NCBI GenBank assembly: GCA_022712835.1
Contig: JAFLJU010000322.1
Span: 1-13,447 of the forward strand
From: Desulfobacteraceae bacterium
GTDB lineage: Bacteria; Desulfobacterota; Desulfobacteria; Desulfobacterales; Desulfobacteraceae
DNA length: 13,447 nt
Reading direction: 5' to 3'
The first letter of the stretch is position 1. Each line of letters opens with the position of its first letter. The position numbers were made by a program, and so were the translations under genes. Shown here one piece after another: positions 6,760 through 12,604 of this stretch. The notes under the pieces were generated by a model, which was given only the letters and a program-made list of their open reading frames with translations, did not search any database and had not been told where the DNA came from.

Positions 6760-7602
6760 ATGCAAAAAATTAGATTGTTAGTGTTGATTTGTGTTACGTT
6801 TTGCTTATCATTGAATGCAGCTTCGGCTCTGACTTCCTCTCATGAAAATCTTGTTAAAGACATCAATAACGCATTTGCATCCCTGTCCCCATATCCTATG
6901 GCTTCCCAGGAAATTAATAATTTAACAGTTGATCAAGCATACGATATCCAGGACGATTTTATTAAAGTAAGAGTAAGCAAAGGGGAAATGGTTATAGGAT
7001 ACAAAGCAGGGCTGACTGCTGCTCCAACCCAGAAGAGATTCGGTGTATCAGAAGCTGTTAGGGGGACCCTTTTAAAATCGATGCTTCGCTGGCCAGGTAC
7101 CCTTTTTCAGAAAAATTATGGGCGATTGTTTATTGAAACAGAGATCGGTTTCAAGTTCAGTAAAGATATTACAGAACCGGTTAAGGATATTGAGTCTCTA
7201 AAAAAAGCCGTATCCATCGTATTCCCGGCTATTGAACTGCCGGATCTTTTTTATTCGGATATGAAACAGCTAAAAGGACCGGATATCATTGCAACCAATG
7301 TGGCCGCTCGACAAGTATTAATCGGAAAAGCACTACCGGCCCGAGCACAAGATCTTAATGCAGTTTCTGTTAAATTATTTCACAATGGTCAACAGGTTTC
7401 CAGCGGTGTGGGCAAAAATGCACTCGGAGACCAGTGGAAAGCCCTTCAATGGGCGGTAAATAATGTCTTGGCAAAAGGTGGTGAAATAAAAAGTGGATAT
7501 ATAGTCATTACAGGATCATTGACAAAGCTTATGCCTGTCAAGCCCGGCAAATATCTGGCTGACTTTGGGGATTTCGGTACCATGGAGTTTGAGTACAAGT
7601 AA
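6760..7602 (+). CDS. Exported 2-keto-4-pentenoate hydratase (MhpD)-family protein
   Basis: A 280-residue protein of the FAH superfamily, MhpD/HpcG branch, whose cytoplasmic members hydrate 2-keto-4-pentenoate-type dienoates in aromatic meta-cleavage pathways. It carries GYKAGLT (80-86, with the conserved lysine K82), the metal-binding E126-x-E128 and E159 (in PAIEL), the same spacing as the Glu triad in the family, then SGVGKNALG (215-223) and a C-terminal SGYIVITGS (245-253). The active-site framework therefore looks intact. Oddly, residues 1-23 form a clear signal peptide (KIR, a hydrophobic core, then ASA|LTSS), so the protein should be periplasmic or secreted, unlike classical MhpD. There are no pathway neighbours (no ring-cleavage dioxygenase or aldolase), so the substrate is unknown. 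The start is supported by AAGGAG eight bases upstream. A long-armed dyad, AATCTG (7620-7625) with CAGATT (7659-7664) followed by T-rich DNA, is a weak terminator candidate shared with the convergent MFS gene. Confidence 0.85.
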   Translation: MQKIRLLVLICVTFCLSLNAASALTSSHENLVKDINNAFASLSPYPMASQEINNLTVDQAYDIQDDFIKVRVSKGEMVIGYKAGLTAAPTQKRFGVSEAVRGTLLKSMLRWPGTLFQKNYGRLFIETEIGFKFSKDITEPVKDIESLKKAVSIVFPAIELPDLFYSDMKQLKGPDIIATNVAARQVLIGKALPARAQDLNAVSVKLFHNGQQVSSGVGKNALGDQWKALQWAVNNVLAKGGEIKSGYIVITGSLTKLMPVKPGKYLADFGDFGTMEFEYK

Positions 7603-7657
7603 ATTTCAACATTGATTTGAATCTGGCTCAGTCCTTATACAGTATGTATTTTCCACC

Positions 7658-8848
7658 TCAGATTTTTGTTTTATGCAAATAGATGAAGCTTACCGCACCG
7701 ATCATCAACATCGCAGTTCCACTAAGAAAAGAGTGTGTCAGACTAAAGGAAACAGCAAGTATCCCCCCCACAATTGGGCCTAGAGCATGGCCGATGTCCA
7801 TTATTGAACCTAACATGCCCATGGCGGCCCCATGATTTCCGGCCTTGCTGAGATCAGCGATATGCGCAGCGCTTGCCGACGTAACTATGGAAATCGATAC
7901 CCCAAGGAGAATTGAAGAAGCAAGAAGGGTCAGAAATGAAAATGAAAAAGCCAACATTAACATGCATCCTCCTGCTATAATCGTTCCCCAAATAATCTGG
8001 GAAGGTCTGCCATGACGATCTGAAAAGCGGCCGAGAACAGGTTTAGACACAGCAATGGTGATTATCTGGGACGAAATACATATACCAATTTCCCAAGTAC
8101 TCAGCCCAATGTTGAGCCCTCTAAGTGGGAGAAACGTCTCAAAAATTCCATATGAAAAAAGGATGGCAGCTTCGACACCACAGGTCATCATGATCCCGGA
8201 ATCAGATACCAATGTCTTAATTCCTTTTCTTAGGCCATCATTGTTTTTCTTTATCTGTGGAACCGGGCTGTCTTCATTTTTTTTGGGCAACAAAACCATT
8301 GCCGATAATGCCCCGATACCTGCTACCCCGCAGACAAGGTACAAGGTGGTAAATCCATAGGCATCATGGGTTGCAGAAAATGCCAAAATTATCCCACCTA
8401 AGGCAGGGGCAGAAAATCGTCCTAGCAGGGTGGCAGTTGAAAACCATCCCATTTTTTCTCCCCGGGAGTCTTGATACAAATCAGCCACACAAGCCATGGC
8501 CACCGGACCAAAAATAGCAGTGGATAGACCGTGATAAAAACGGATGATGGCGATCTGCCAAACATCCGTAACAAAGAGATAAAAAAAGGGAGCAGTGGCA
8601 AATACACACCCAGACATCAACAACATCCGGTATCTGCCTATTCTATCAGATAAATATCCTGCAGGAAAACTAAACAAAATACCCGTCAACGCAGACACGC
8701 CTGCAATAAATCCAACAGCCATCTGATCGCCGCCGATGTGAGTCACCAATAGCGGCAAAGCTGGGTTTTTGGATATTGTTGAGCTGAAAATTGCCAACAA
8801 GCCAATGGCACAAATGATTTTAAAGGGTGAGATCTTCGGCATCATCAT
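7658..8848 (-). CDS. MFS exporter (drug:H+ antiporter type)
   Basis: Major facilitator protein with about twelve membrane helices and two halves of similar pattern. The loop 2-3 motif A is GYLSDRIGRYR in the N-half; the equivalent in the C-half is GRFSDRHGRPS. The helix 5 region GRFSAPALGG and the C-half ALGPIVGG fit drug-type (DHA1) transporters, but the substrate cannot be read from sequence. The frame is open to ATG 8872. I prefer the MMM cluster at 8848 (396 aa), because an 8-bp hairpin (8876-8897) sits directly before ATG 8872 and would block ribosome binding there, and GGTG precedes 8848. It is the last gene of the leftward chrB-like set, 74 bases after the HD gene, so export of a toxic ion or compound sensed by the ChrB-like protein is a reasonable guess. 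It ends 55 bases from the convergent hydratase gene. Confidence 0.88.
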   Translation of the reverse strand: MMMPKISPFKIICAIGLLAIFSSTISKNPALPLLVTHIGGDQMAVGFIAGVSALTGILFSFPAGYLSDRIGRYRMLLMSGCVFATAPFFYLFVTDVWQIAIIRFYHGLSTAIFGPVAMACVADLYQDSRGEKMGWFSTATLLGRFSAPALGGIILAFSATHDAYGFTTLYLVCGVAGIGALSAMVLLPKKNEDSPVPQIKKNNDGLRKGIKTLVSDSGIMMTCGVEAAILFSYGIFETFLPLRGLNIGLSTWEIGICISSQIITIAVSKPVLGRFSDRHGRPSQIIWGTIIAGGCMLMLAFSFSFLTLLASSILLGVSISIVTSASAAHIADLSKAGNHGAAMGMLGSIMDIGHALGPIVGGILAVSFSLTHSFLSGTAMLMIGAVSFIYLHKTKI

Positions 8849-8875
8849 ATATACACCAGCTGAAAATAGCATAAA

Positions 8876-8897
8876 CCAGCCCAGGGGAATGGGCTGG
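8876..8897 (-). terminator. Hairpin between the HD gene and the MFS gene
   Basis: CCAGCCCA (8876-8883) and TGGGCTGG (8890-8897) form a perfect 8-bp GC-rich stem with a 6-base loop. Reading leftward it follows the HD stop by about 25 bases, and then TTTATGCTATTTT follows, an imperfect T-tract. It may be a leaky terminator or a processing site that lowers MFS expression relative to the upstream genes. Confidence 0.5.
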
Positions 8898-8922
8898 CAG
8901 GAAAAGTTTCATTCAGGACGGT

Positions 8923-9471
8923 TTATCTCATCAGGCTTTGGATTTCATCATGGTAGCGGTAATAACGCTTGGTTGTGATATCATTCTTTCCGTATTTTAT
9001 CTCTTCTTTGAGTATTTCTTTAAACCGGGTCTCAGCATCACCCTCTTTTTCAATCTTCACAATACCATCGTGGATAATATCAACCAGGCGATCCGCATAG
9101 ATGATGACTTTTTCCTCCAGCAGATGAAGGGTATAATCCTTTACCGGCAGCCCTAATTCAACGGCTTCAGGCTCTGTCAGCCCTCCACGGATATGTTTTT
9201 CCATGATGGCATTTACAGTTGCAGGCAGACCCAAATCAGCCCCTTTTTCAGAACCGATAAGACCGTGGGTGATTCCGTGTGTTTCAGTTTTTCCAAGATC
9301 GTGAAAAAGTGCACCCCGGCCGATTAATTCCATATCAAGATCTGCACGGATACGACTGCCGATTTCAAGTGCTTTTTTAGCAACTCGAATTGAGTGCTCA
9401 AGGTCTTCAGCAGTCATTCCCTGATTTTTCAAAAAGTCAATATCATCCTTTTTAATTAAATAGCCAGGCAT
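8923..9471 (-). CDS. HD-domain metal-dependent phosphohydrolase
   Basis: A 182-residue soluble HD-superfamily protein; the superfamily hydrolyses phosphate esters of nucleotides or related substrates using bound divalent metal. Candidate ligands are H26, the H57-D58 pair in ALFHDLGKT, H69 and H93 in the HDIG-type arrangement, and D127 in YADRLVD. All the expected metal residues are present. It resembles the small HDIG proteins annotated as TIGR00295-like in archaea and Desulfobacterota (from memory; low certainty on the family number). It begins within the stop of the upstream 97-residue ORF (TAATG, 1-base overlap), with GGGGAGG eight bases upstream, so it is probably translationally coupled. 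A nucleotide or signal-molecule role within the chrB-like operon is inference. Confidence 0.85.
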   Translation of the reverse strand: MPGYLIKKDDIDFLKNQGMTAEDLEHSIRVAKKALEIGSRIRADLDMELIGRGALFHDLGKTETHGITHGLIGSEKGADLGLPATVNAIMEKHIRGGLTEPEAVELGLPVKDYTLHLLEEKVIIYADRLVDIIHDGIVKIEKEGDAETRFKEILKEEIKYGKNDITTKRYYRYHDEIQSLMR

Positions 9472-9764
9472 TAATATTTCCTCCCCCTGATGCCAAAATA
9501 GGCATAGGCATCAGCCATTTTCTCTTCATATTCTTTCTTAAGTTTGGCAAATTTCTTATCCATATCCTCTCGGATGTGGTTAATATATTCTGCCACCCCT
9601 TCTTCTCCGAATTTTTCCATGATAATGGGTGTGAAATCGGCAATACGGGTAAAATCATGACGTTCATTTTTGTGATTAGGATCATCCACCCAATCATGAA
9701 TGTCTCTCCACTCGTTACCCGTTCTTTCAAGACTGCTCTTATAATGTTGTATTGTTGGCGGCAT
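9471..9764 (-). CDS. 97-residue conserved-looking protein of unknown function
   Basis: Small, highly charged, probably cytoplasmic protein with no membrane segment. Visible blocks are WRDIHDWVDDPNHKNERHDF (19-38), IMEKFGEEGVAEYINHIRED (48-67), and a basic/acidic helix with coiled-coil character (about 68-86). The pattern of IHxWxD, RHD, FGxEG and HIxxD recalls a small DUF family (DUF6915-like), but I am not sure of this. Histidines and acids are plentiful, so metal binding is possible. The start ATG is one base after the chrB-like stop (TAA-c-ATG), with AAGGAG seven bases upstream. The end overlaps the HD gene by one base. Such packing makes it a real gene and a likely partner of its neighbours. 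Confidence 0.8.
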   Translation of the reverse strand: MPPTIQHYKSSLERTGNEWRDIHDWVDDPNHKNERHDFTRIADFTPIIMEKFGEEGVAEYINHIREDMDKKFAKLKKEYEEKMADAYAYFGIRGRKY

Positions 9765-9765
9765 G

Positions 9766-10728
9766 TTAAATCTCCTTGGTAAAAATTTTATTTGTATAAT
9801 TTATCAACAGGCCATCAAAGATGGCGCTGGCCAGTTCTATACGTTTCAGGTCATCATTGTTTGTGGCTACAATTGAATCTATAAGGGCTTGGATGCCTGC
9901 TTTTTCGGGCAAATCAAATGAATCGTCTTTTAAATCAATGTCGTGAATTAACTTTGCAATTTGCATTAATCCCCTGTCATGAGGGCAAAAGGTTTGCACC
10001 AAGACTTCAAAGGTACACATATCCCCTTGATGGGTATATTCAGCTTCGGGCATATCGAAACGTAATTCATTTTTTTCAGGTTGATAAAGGGTTTGATCGA
10101 TAAATTTAAATGAAGCTCTTTTGTCAACAAAACACATAATGAACCAGGCACTGGCCATGCGATCTACATAGACATTGCGTTTGGTCACCCAGATACATCC
10201 TGACATTTTTCCCCCTTTGACGGCTTGTATTTCCCCATTTTTTACGGGCTCATGAAATATGGTCTCCATTTCATCCAGGTAAGCCTCTGTTTTTGCCTGT
10301 TCTGGTAGCGGGAAAAAATCAATCTCTAAAATCCTATTAAATGACTTTTTCAATCTCCTCAGTTCAGTTTTACAGTCTGACAATAAGGAGTCTCCATTTT
10401 CCCGGGAATGGTATGAATTCATCAGAGCCCGGGCTTCATTCAGGATATTCTCATAGTCAGAGAGCCTTGCTTTTTCGAATAAGCAGATCACCTGTTTATC
10501 TGTCAGGCCATGAAGAAAACTAACGTCAAGAAGAATCGCCTCTCCACCCTGATCAATAATTTCCTTTGCAATCCAACTCAGGTCCTCAAGACATTGCTCC
10601 GTGTTCGGTAAAACGTAAACTGCTTGTTTAATAGGGATCGCACCCACTTGTTTTAGTCTACGCCCGATTTTTGCTCGAAAATAAGTCGGTTTTGACGGGA
10701 TTTGATGAATGAGTGATAACCAGTTCAT
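9766..10728 (-). CDS. chrB: ChrB-like chromate-resistance regulatory protein
   Basis: ChrB proteins are regulators/sensors of chromate resistance operons and normally precede the chrA transporter gene. This 320-residue protein has both ChrB regions. The N-terminal domain is MNWLSLIHQIPSKPTYFRAK (1-20), then RRLKQVGAIPIKQAVYVLP and a GGEA motif. The C-terminal ChrB_C domain (about 175-305) has WVTKRNVYVDRMASAWFI, the acidic AEYTHQGDMCTFE and LIHDIDLKD. The open frame reaches a TTG at 10764, but I choose ATG 10728. MNWL is the conserved ChrB start, the TTG coincides with a -35 promoter box, and the 12 extra codons would lie in the promoter. No Shine-Dalgarno precedes ATG 10728, consistent with a leaderless message. 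There is no chrA in the window; the operon instead ends with an MFS exporter, so chromate itself may not be the substrate. Confidence 0.88.
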   Translation of the reverse strand: MNWLSLIHQIPSKPTYFRAKIGRRLKQVGAIPIKQAVYVLPNTEQCLEDLSWIAKEIIDQGGEAILLDVSFLHGLTDKQVICLFEKARLSDYENILNEARALMNSYHSRENGDSLLSDCKTELRRLKKSFNRILEIDFFPLPEQAKTEAYLDEMETIFHEPVKNGEIQAVKGGKMSGCIWVTKRNVYVDRMASAWFIMCFVDKRASFKFIDQTLYQPEKNELRFDMPEAEYTHQGDMCTFEVLVQTFCPHDRGLMQIAKLIHDIDLKDDSFDLPEKAGIQALIDSIVATNNDDLKRIELASAIFDGLLINYTNKIFTKEI

Positions 10729-10764
10729 AAATACATTAATAGCACACATGTTTTTTATAGTCAA
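10728..10764 (-). promoter_or_regulatory. Sigma-70 promoter of chrB, probably leaderless
   Basis: On the minus strand TTGACT (10764-10759), a 17-base spacer and TATTAA (10741-10736) make a good sigma-70 promoter. Counting from the -10 box, +1 falls at 10729 or 10728, the A of the chrB ATG. No 5' leader or Shine-Dalgarno remains. Confidence 0.65.
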
Positions 10765-10771
10765 TCATGTG
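10745..10771. promoter_or_regulatory. Inverted repeat CACATG-N15-CATGTG over the chrB -35 box
   Basis: CACATG (10745-10750) and CATGTG (10766-10771) are perfect 6-base arms flanking the -35 hexamer and part of the spacer. The position suits an operator for autorepression by the ChrB-like protein; the binding protein is inference. Confidence 0.45.
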
Positions 10772-10892
10772 CATCATATACGACGGATGCATTATACAAC
10801 TACACCTTTACAAGTGAAAGGATTCCTTTCTGGACTGCGTGCCAGAGAATTGGACGCAAGGGAAAACCTGCTTTTTTCAGATAACAAAAGAT

Positions 10893-10935
10893 ATATTTCG
10901 ATAATTCTAAAAATATAGTTGATAATTCGCAAATT
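10893..10935. promoter_or_regulatory. Degenerate ArsR-type operator copies upstream of arsR
   Basis: Compared with the perfect dyad ATATTTCGAAATAT found after arsR, 10893-10906 matches at 11 of 14 positions. The segment 10903-10916 matches the second variant (ATATTTAGAAATAT) at 10 of 14. The segment 10922-10935, between -35 and -10, matches at 10 of 14. The first two keep the same 10-base offset as the downstream pair. Autorepression of arsR is the usual arrangement. Confidence 0.5.
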
Positions 10936-10947
10936 AAACGATATGAT
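10919..10947 (+). promoter_or_regulatory. Sigma-70 promoter of arsR, probably leaderless
   Basis: TTGATA (10919-10924) and TATGAT (10942-10947) are 17 bases apart. The expected +1 is 10954, the A of the arsR ATG. The only purine-rich bases before ATG are GGA three bases away, too close to serve as a Shine-Dalgarno. Confidence 0.65.
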
Positions 10948-10953
10948 TGGATC

Positions 10954-11253
10954 ATGGAAATTGAAATTGCAGCAAAAAAATTAGCAGAACTTGGACACAT
11001 TACGAGACTTTCTATTTTTAGATATCTTGTAAAAGTAGGAGACCAAGGGGCTCCGGTAGGCCAAATTCAGGAAGAATTAGATGTTCCAGGCTCAACTTTA
11101 TCCCATCATATCAGTAGATTGGTCTCAGTAGGCTTGATTAAACAAGTTAGAGATAGCAGGACACTTTACTGTATCCCTCAATTTGATGTTTTGGATGAGC
11201 TTGTGGAGTTTCTTAAGTCCGAGTGCTGCACTGAAGCAAAATGTAAACGCTAA
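10954..11253 (+). CDS. arsR: ArsR-family metalloid-responsive repressor
   Basis: A 99-residue winged-helix repressor of the ArsR/SmtB family, which leaves DNA when As(III) or a related metalloid binds. It starts with AAKKLAELGHITRLSIFRYL (6-25), typical of the dimer/first-helix region. The recognition helix is near STLSHHISRLVSVGLIK (47-63), and a wing follows around RDSRTLYCI. The C-terminus carries C91-C92 and C97 (ECCTEAKC), like the C-terminal Cys-Cys plus Cys site of Acidithiobacillus-type ArsR rather than the helix-4 CxC of plasmid R773 ArsR; C73 lies in the wing. ATG 10954 is placed exactly at the predicted transcription start. It is followed after 68 bases by arsP, with two overlapping dyads between. 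Regulation by its own product is likely. Confidence 0.93.
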   Translation: MEIEIAAKKLAELGHITRLSIFRYLVKVGDQGAPVGQIQEELDVPGSTLSHHISRLVSVGLIKQVRDSRTLYCIPQFDVLDELVEFLKSECCTEAKCKR

Positions 11254-11268
11254 TATTTTTTTGATTAT

Positions 11269-11292
11269 ATATTTCGAAATATTTAGAAATAT
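11269..11292. promoter_or_regulatory. Two overlapping 14-bp ArsR-type operators, offset by 10 bp
   Basis: ATATTTCGAAATAT (11269-11282) is a perfect palindrome. ATATTTAGAAATAT (11279-11292) differs at one position and starts 10 bases later, about one helical turn. They lie between arsR and arsP, so ArsR dimers could bind the same face of DNA and control arsP separately. I found no strong -35/-10 here, only a weak TTGATT (11261-11266). Confidence 0.6.
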
Positions 11293-11307
11293 AGAAAAAA
11301 CAAGAAA

Positions 11308-11313
11308 GAGGAG
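11308..11313 (+). promoter_or_regulatory. Strong Shine-Dalgarno of arsP
   Basis: GAGGAG eight bases before ATG 11322. It contrasts with the absence of any such site at arsR and chrB, which supports different translation modes for the lead and second genes. Confidence 0.6.
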
Positions 11314-11321
11314 AATTTATT

Positions 11322-12428
11322 ATGATGACTGAGCTTTACAAAATAGCGGATTTCATGGTTAAGGCGTTTATCCATATTTGGCCTTATCTTGTAATCACTA
11401 TACCAATTGCTGTAGCAGTTAATATGTCGGGAGCCTCTAAACATATAAAGCGTGCTTTCGATGCTGGTCCAATTGCTGCAATTTTGTTGGCAACACTGGT
11501 CGGAGCCTTCAGTCCTTTTTGCTCATGTGGTGTGATCCCTGTGATTGCTGCCTTGTTAATCGGTGGAGTTCCCCTTCCTCCTGTAATGGCTTTTTGGATA
11601 GCATCTCCTTCCATGGACCCTGAAATATTTTTTTTAAGTGTTGGAACAATTGGTTGGGATTTAGCGACCTGGCGATTAATAGGCACACTGGTTATGAGTT
11701 TAAGTGCAGGATTCATAACTCATGCATTGATGCAGACAGGATGGATCAGCTCCGATATCCTTAAACGGAAAACAGGATTTCGTGTATCCCAAAAGCCTTC
11801 AAGGATAAAACAAATAGGTCTTTCTCTCACTTCAAACTTTAAAACTCTATTTTCTTTTAAGGCTGAATCGTTGTTTCCTGTGCAAGCCTCAGCTTGTTGT
11901 ACCGAAGAATCAGTAACTGTTATTCAAATTCAATCCTCAATGACACATGCAGAAACGAAAAATCAAGAGTCCTGCACGACTGATAATAGTTCAGAATCAT
12001 GCGGATGCTCAGCAGAAGAATCATTCTGGAAAAAACTAAGCAAGGAATCTATGGATGCAACATTGATGGTAATTAAATTTATGGCATTGGCATTTTTTCT
12101 GGAAGCATTAATCATCCTTTATGTGCCACAAGAGTGGATCACAAGCATTATGGGTAAAGATAACTCTTGGGCAATTTTCACAGCCACGTTTTTAGGTATC
12201 CCGGTATACACAAGTAATTTAAGTGCATTGCCCATGGTAAGCGGCCTTCTCGCACAAGGTATGAGTCCTGCTGCCGGCTTAGCATTTCTGATTGCAGGAC
12301 CTACGACAACCTTACCCGCCATGGCAGCAGTCTGGACATTGGTTAAACATCGCGTTTTTATACTGTATGTGTCTTTTTCATTGGTAGGTGCAATGCTTTT
12401 AGGATACGCAAACCTTATTTGGGGATAG
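11322..12428 (+). CDS. arsP: ArsP-type organoarsenical permease (DUF318/PF03773)
   Basis: A 368-residue inner-membrane permease of the ArsP/DUF318 family. Known ArsP proteins export trivalent organoarsenicals such as methylarsenite; the substrate here is inferred from that and from arsR next door. It has two homologous membrane halves. The first contains the signature SPFCSCGVIPV (64-74), with C67 and C69, then MAFWIASPSMDPE. The second contains GIPVYTSNLSALPMVSGLL and AFLIAGPTTTLPAM. About 4-5 helices lie in 15-140 and 4-5 in 245-365. The central hydrophilic loop (about 145-240) holds five extra cysteines (C192, C193, C218, C227, C229), a probable metalloid-binding or transfer segment. The start is ATG 11322, with GAGGAG (11308-11313) eight bases before; an ATG immediately follows as the second codon. 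Upstream dyads suggest ArsR control. Confidence 0.9.
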   Translation: MMTELYKIADFMVKAFIHIWPYLVITIPIAVAVNMSGASKHIKRAFDAGPIAAILLATLVGAFSPFCSCGVIPVIAALLIGGVPLPPVMAFWIASPSMDPEIFFLSVGTIGWDLATWRLIGTLVMSLSAGFITHALMQTGWISSDILKRKTGFRVSQKPSRIKQIGLSLTSNFKTLFSFKAESLFPVQASACCTEESVTVIQIQSSMTHAETKNQESCTTDNSSESCGCSAEESFWKKLSKESMDATLMVIKFMALAFFLEALIILYVPQEWITSIMGKDNSWAIFTATFLGIPVYTSNLSALPMVSGLLAQGMSPAAGLAFLIAGPTTTLPAMAAVWTLVKHRVFILYVSFSLVGAMLLGYANLIWG

Positions 12429-12604
12429 AAATGACTACTTTGAAAAAGTTGGTCAACTAAGTAGAATCAGACTGAAACTGGTTGTCTAAAATTATAATTA
12501 ATTTGCCTATTTTAATTATTTGGATGCCAGGATTGTCATGGATACAAAAAATAACCTATAGCCACAATGCATATCGATATTGAGGACGCTCCCTTGCTGT
12601 TGGT
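12429..12604. other. Convergent intergenic region between arsP and nadA
   Basis: No supported gene. It holds CTACTT (12435-12440), the dyad AGTTG-GT-CAACT (12447-12458) and AAGTAG (12459-12464), which could fold into a bulged stem. It also holds an AT-only inverted repeat, ATAATTAA (12494-12501) and TTAATTAT (12512-12519), with a 10-base loop. Either may end transcription from one or both sides, but neither has a GC-rich stem plus T-tract. Confidence 0.4.

Noticed and set aside
8055..8360. Plus-strand 101-codon frame within the MFS gene
   Set aside because: Antisense shadow of a clear twelve-helix transporter.
10800..11000. Minus-strand frame in the chrB-arsR intergenic region overlapping the arsR start
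   Set aside because: Crosses the arsR promoter and operators; no recognisable product.
12431..12460. Tiny ORF MTTLKKLVN after arsP
   Set aside because: Nine codons, no ribosome site, sits inside a dyad; more likely intergenic DNA.
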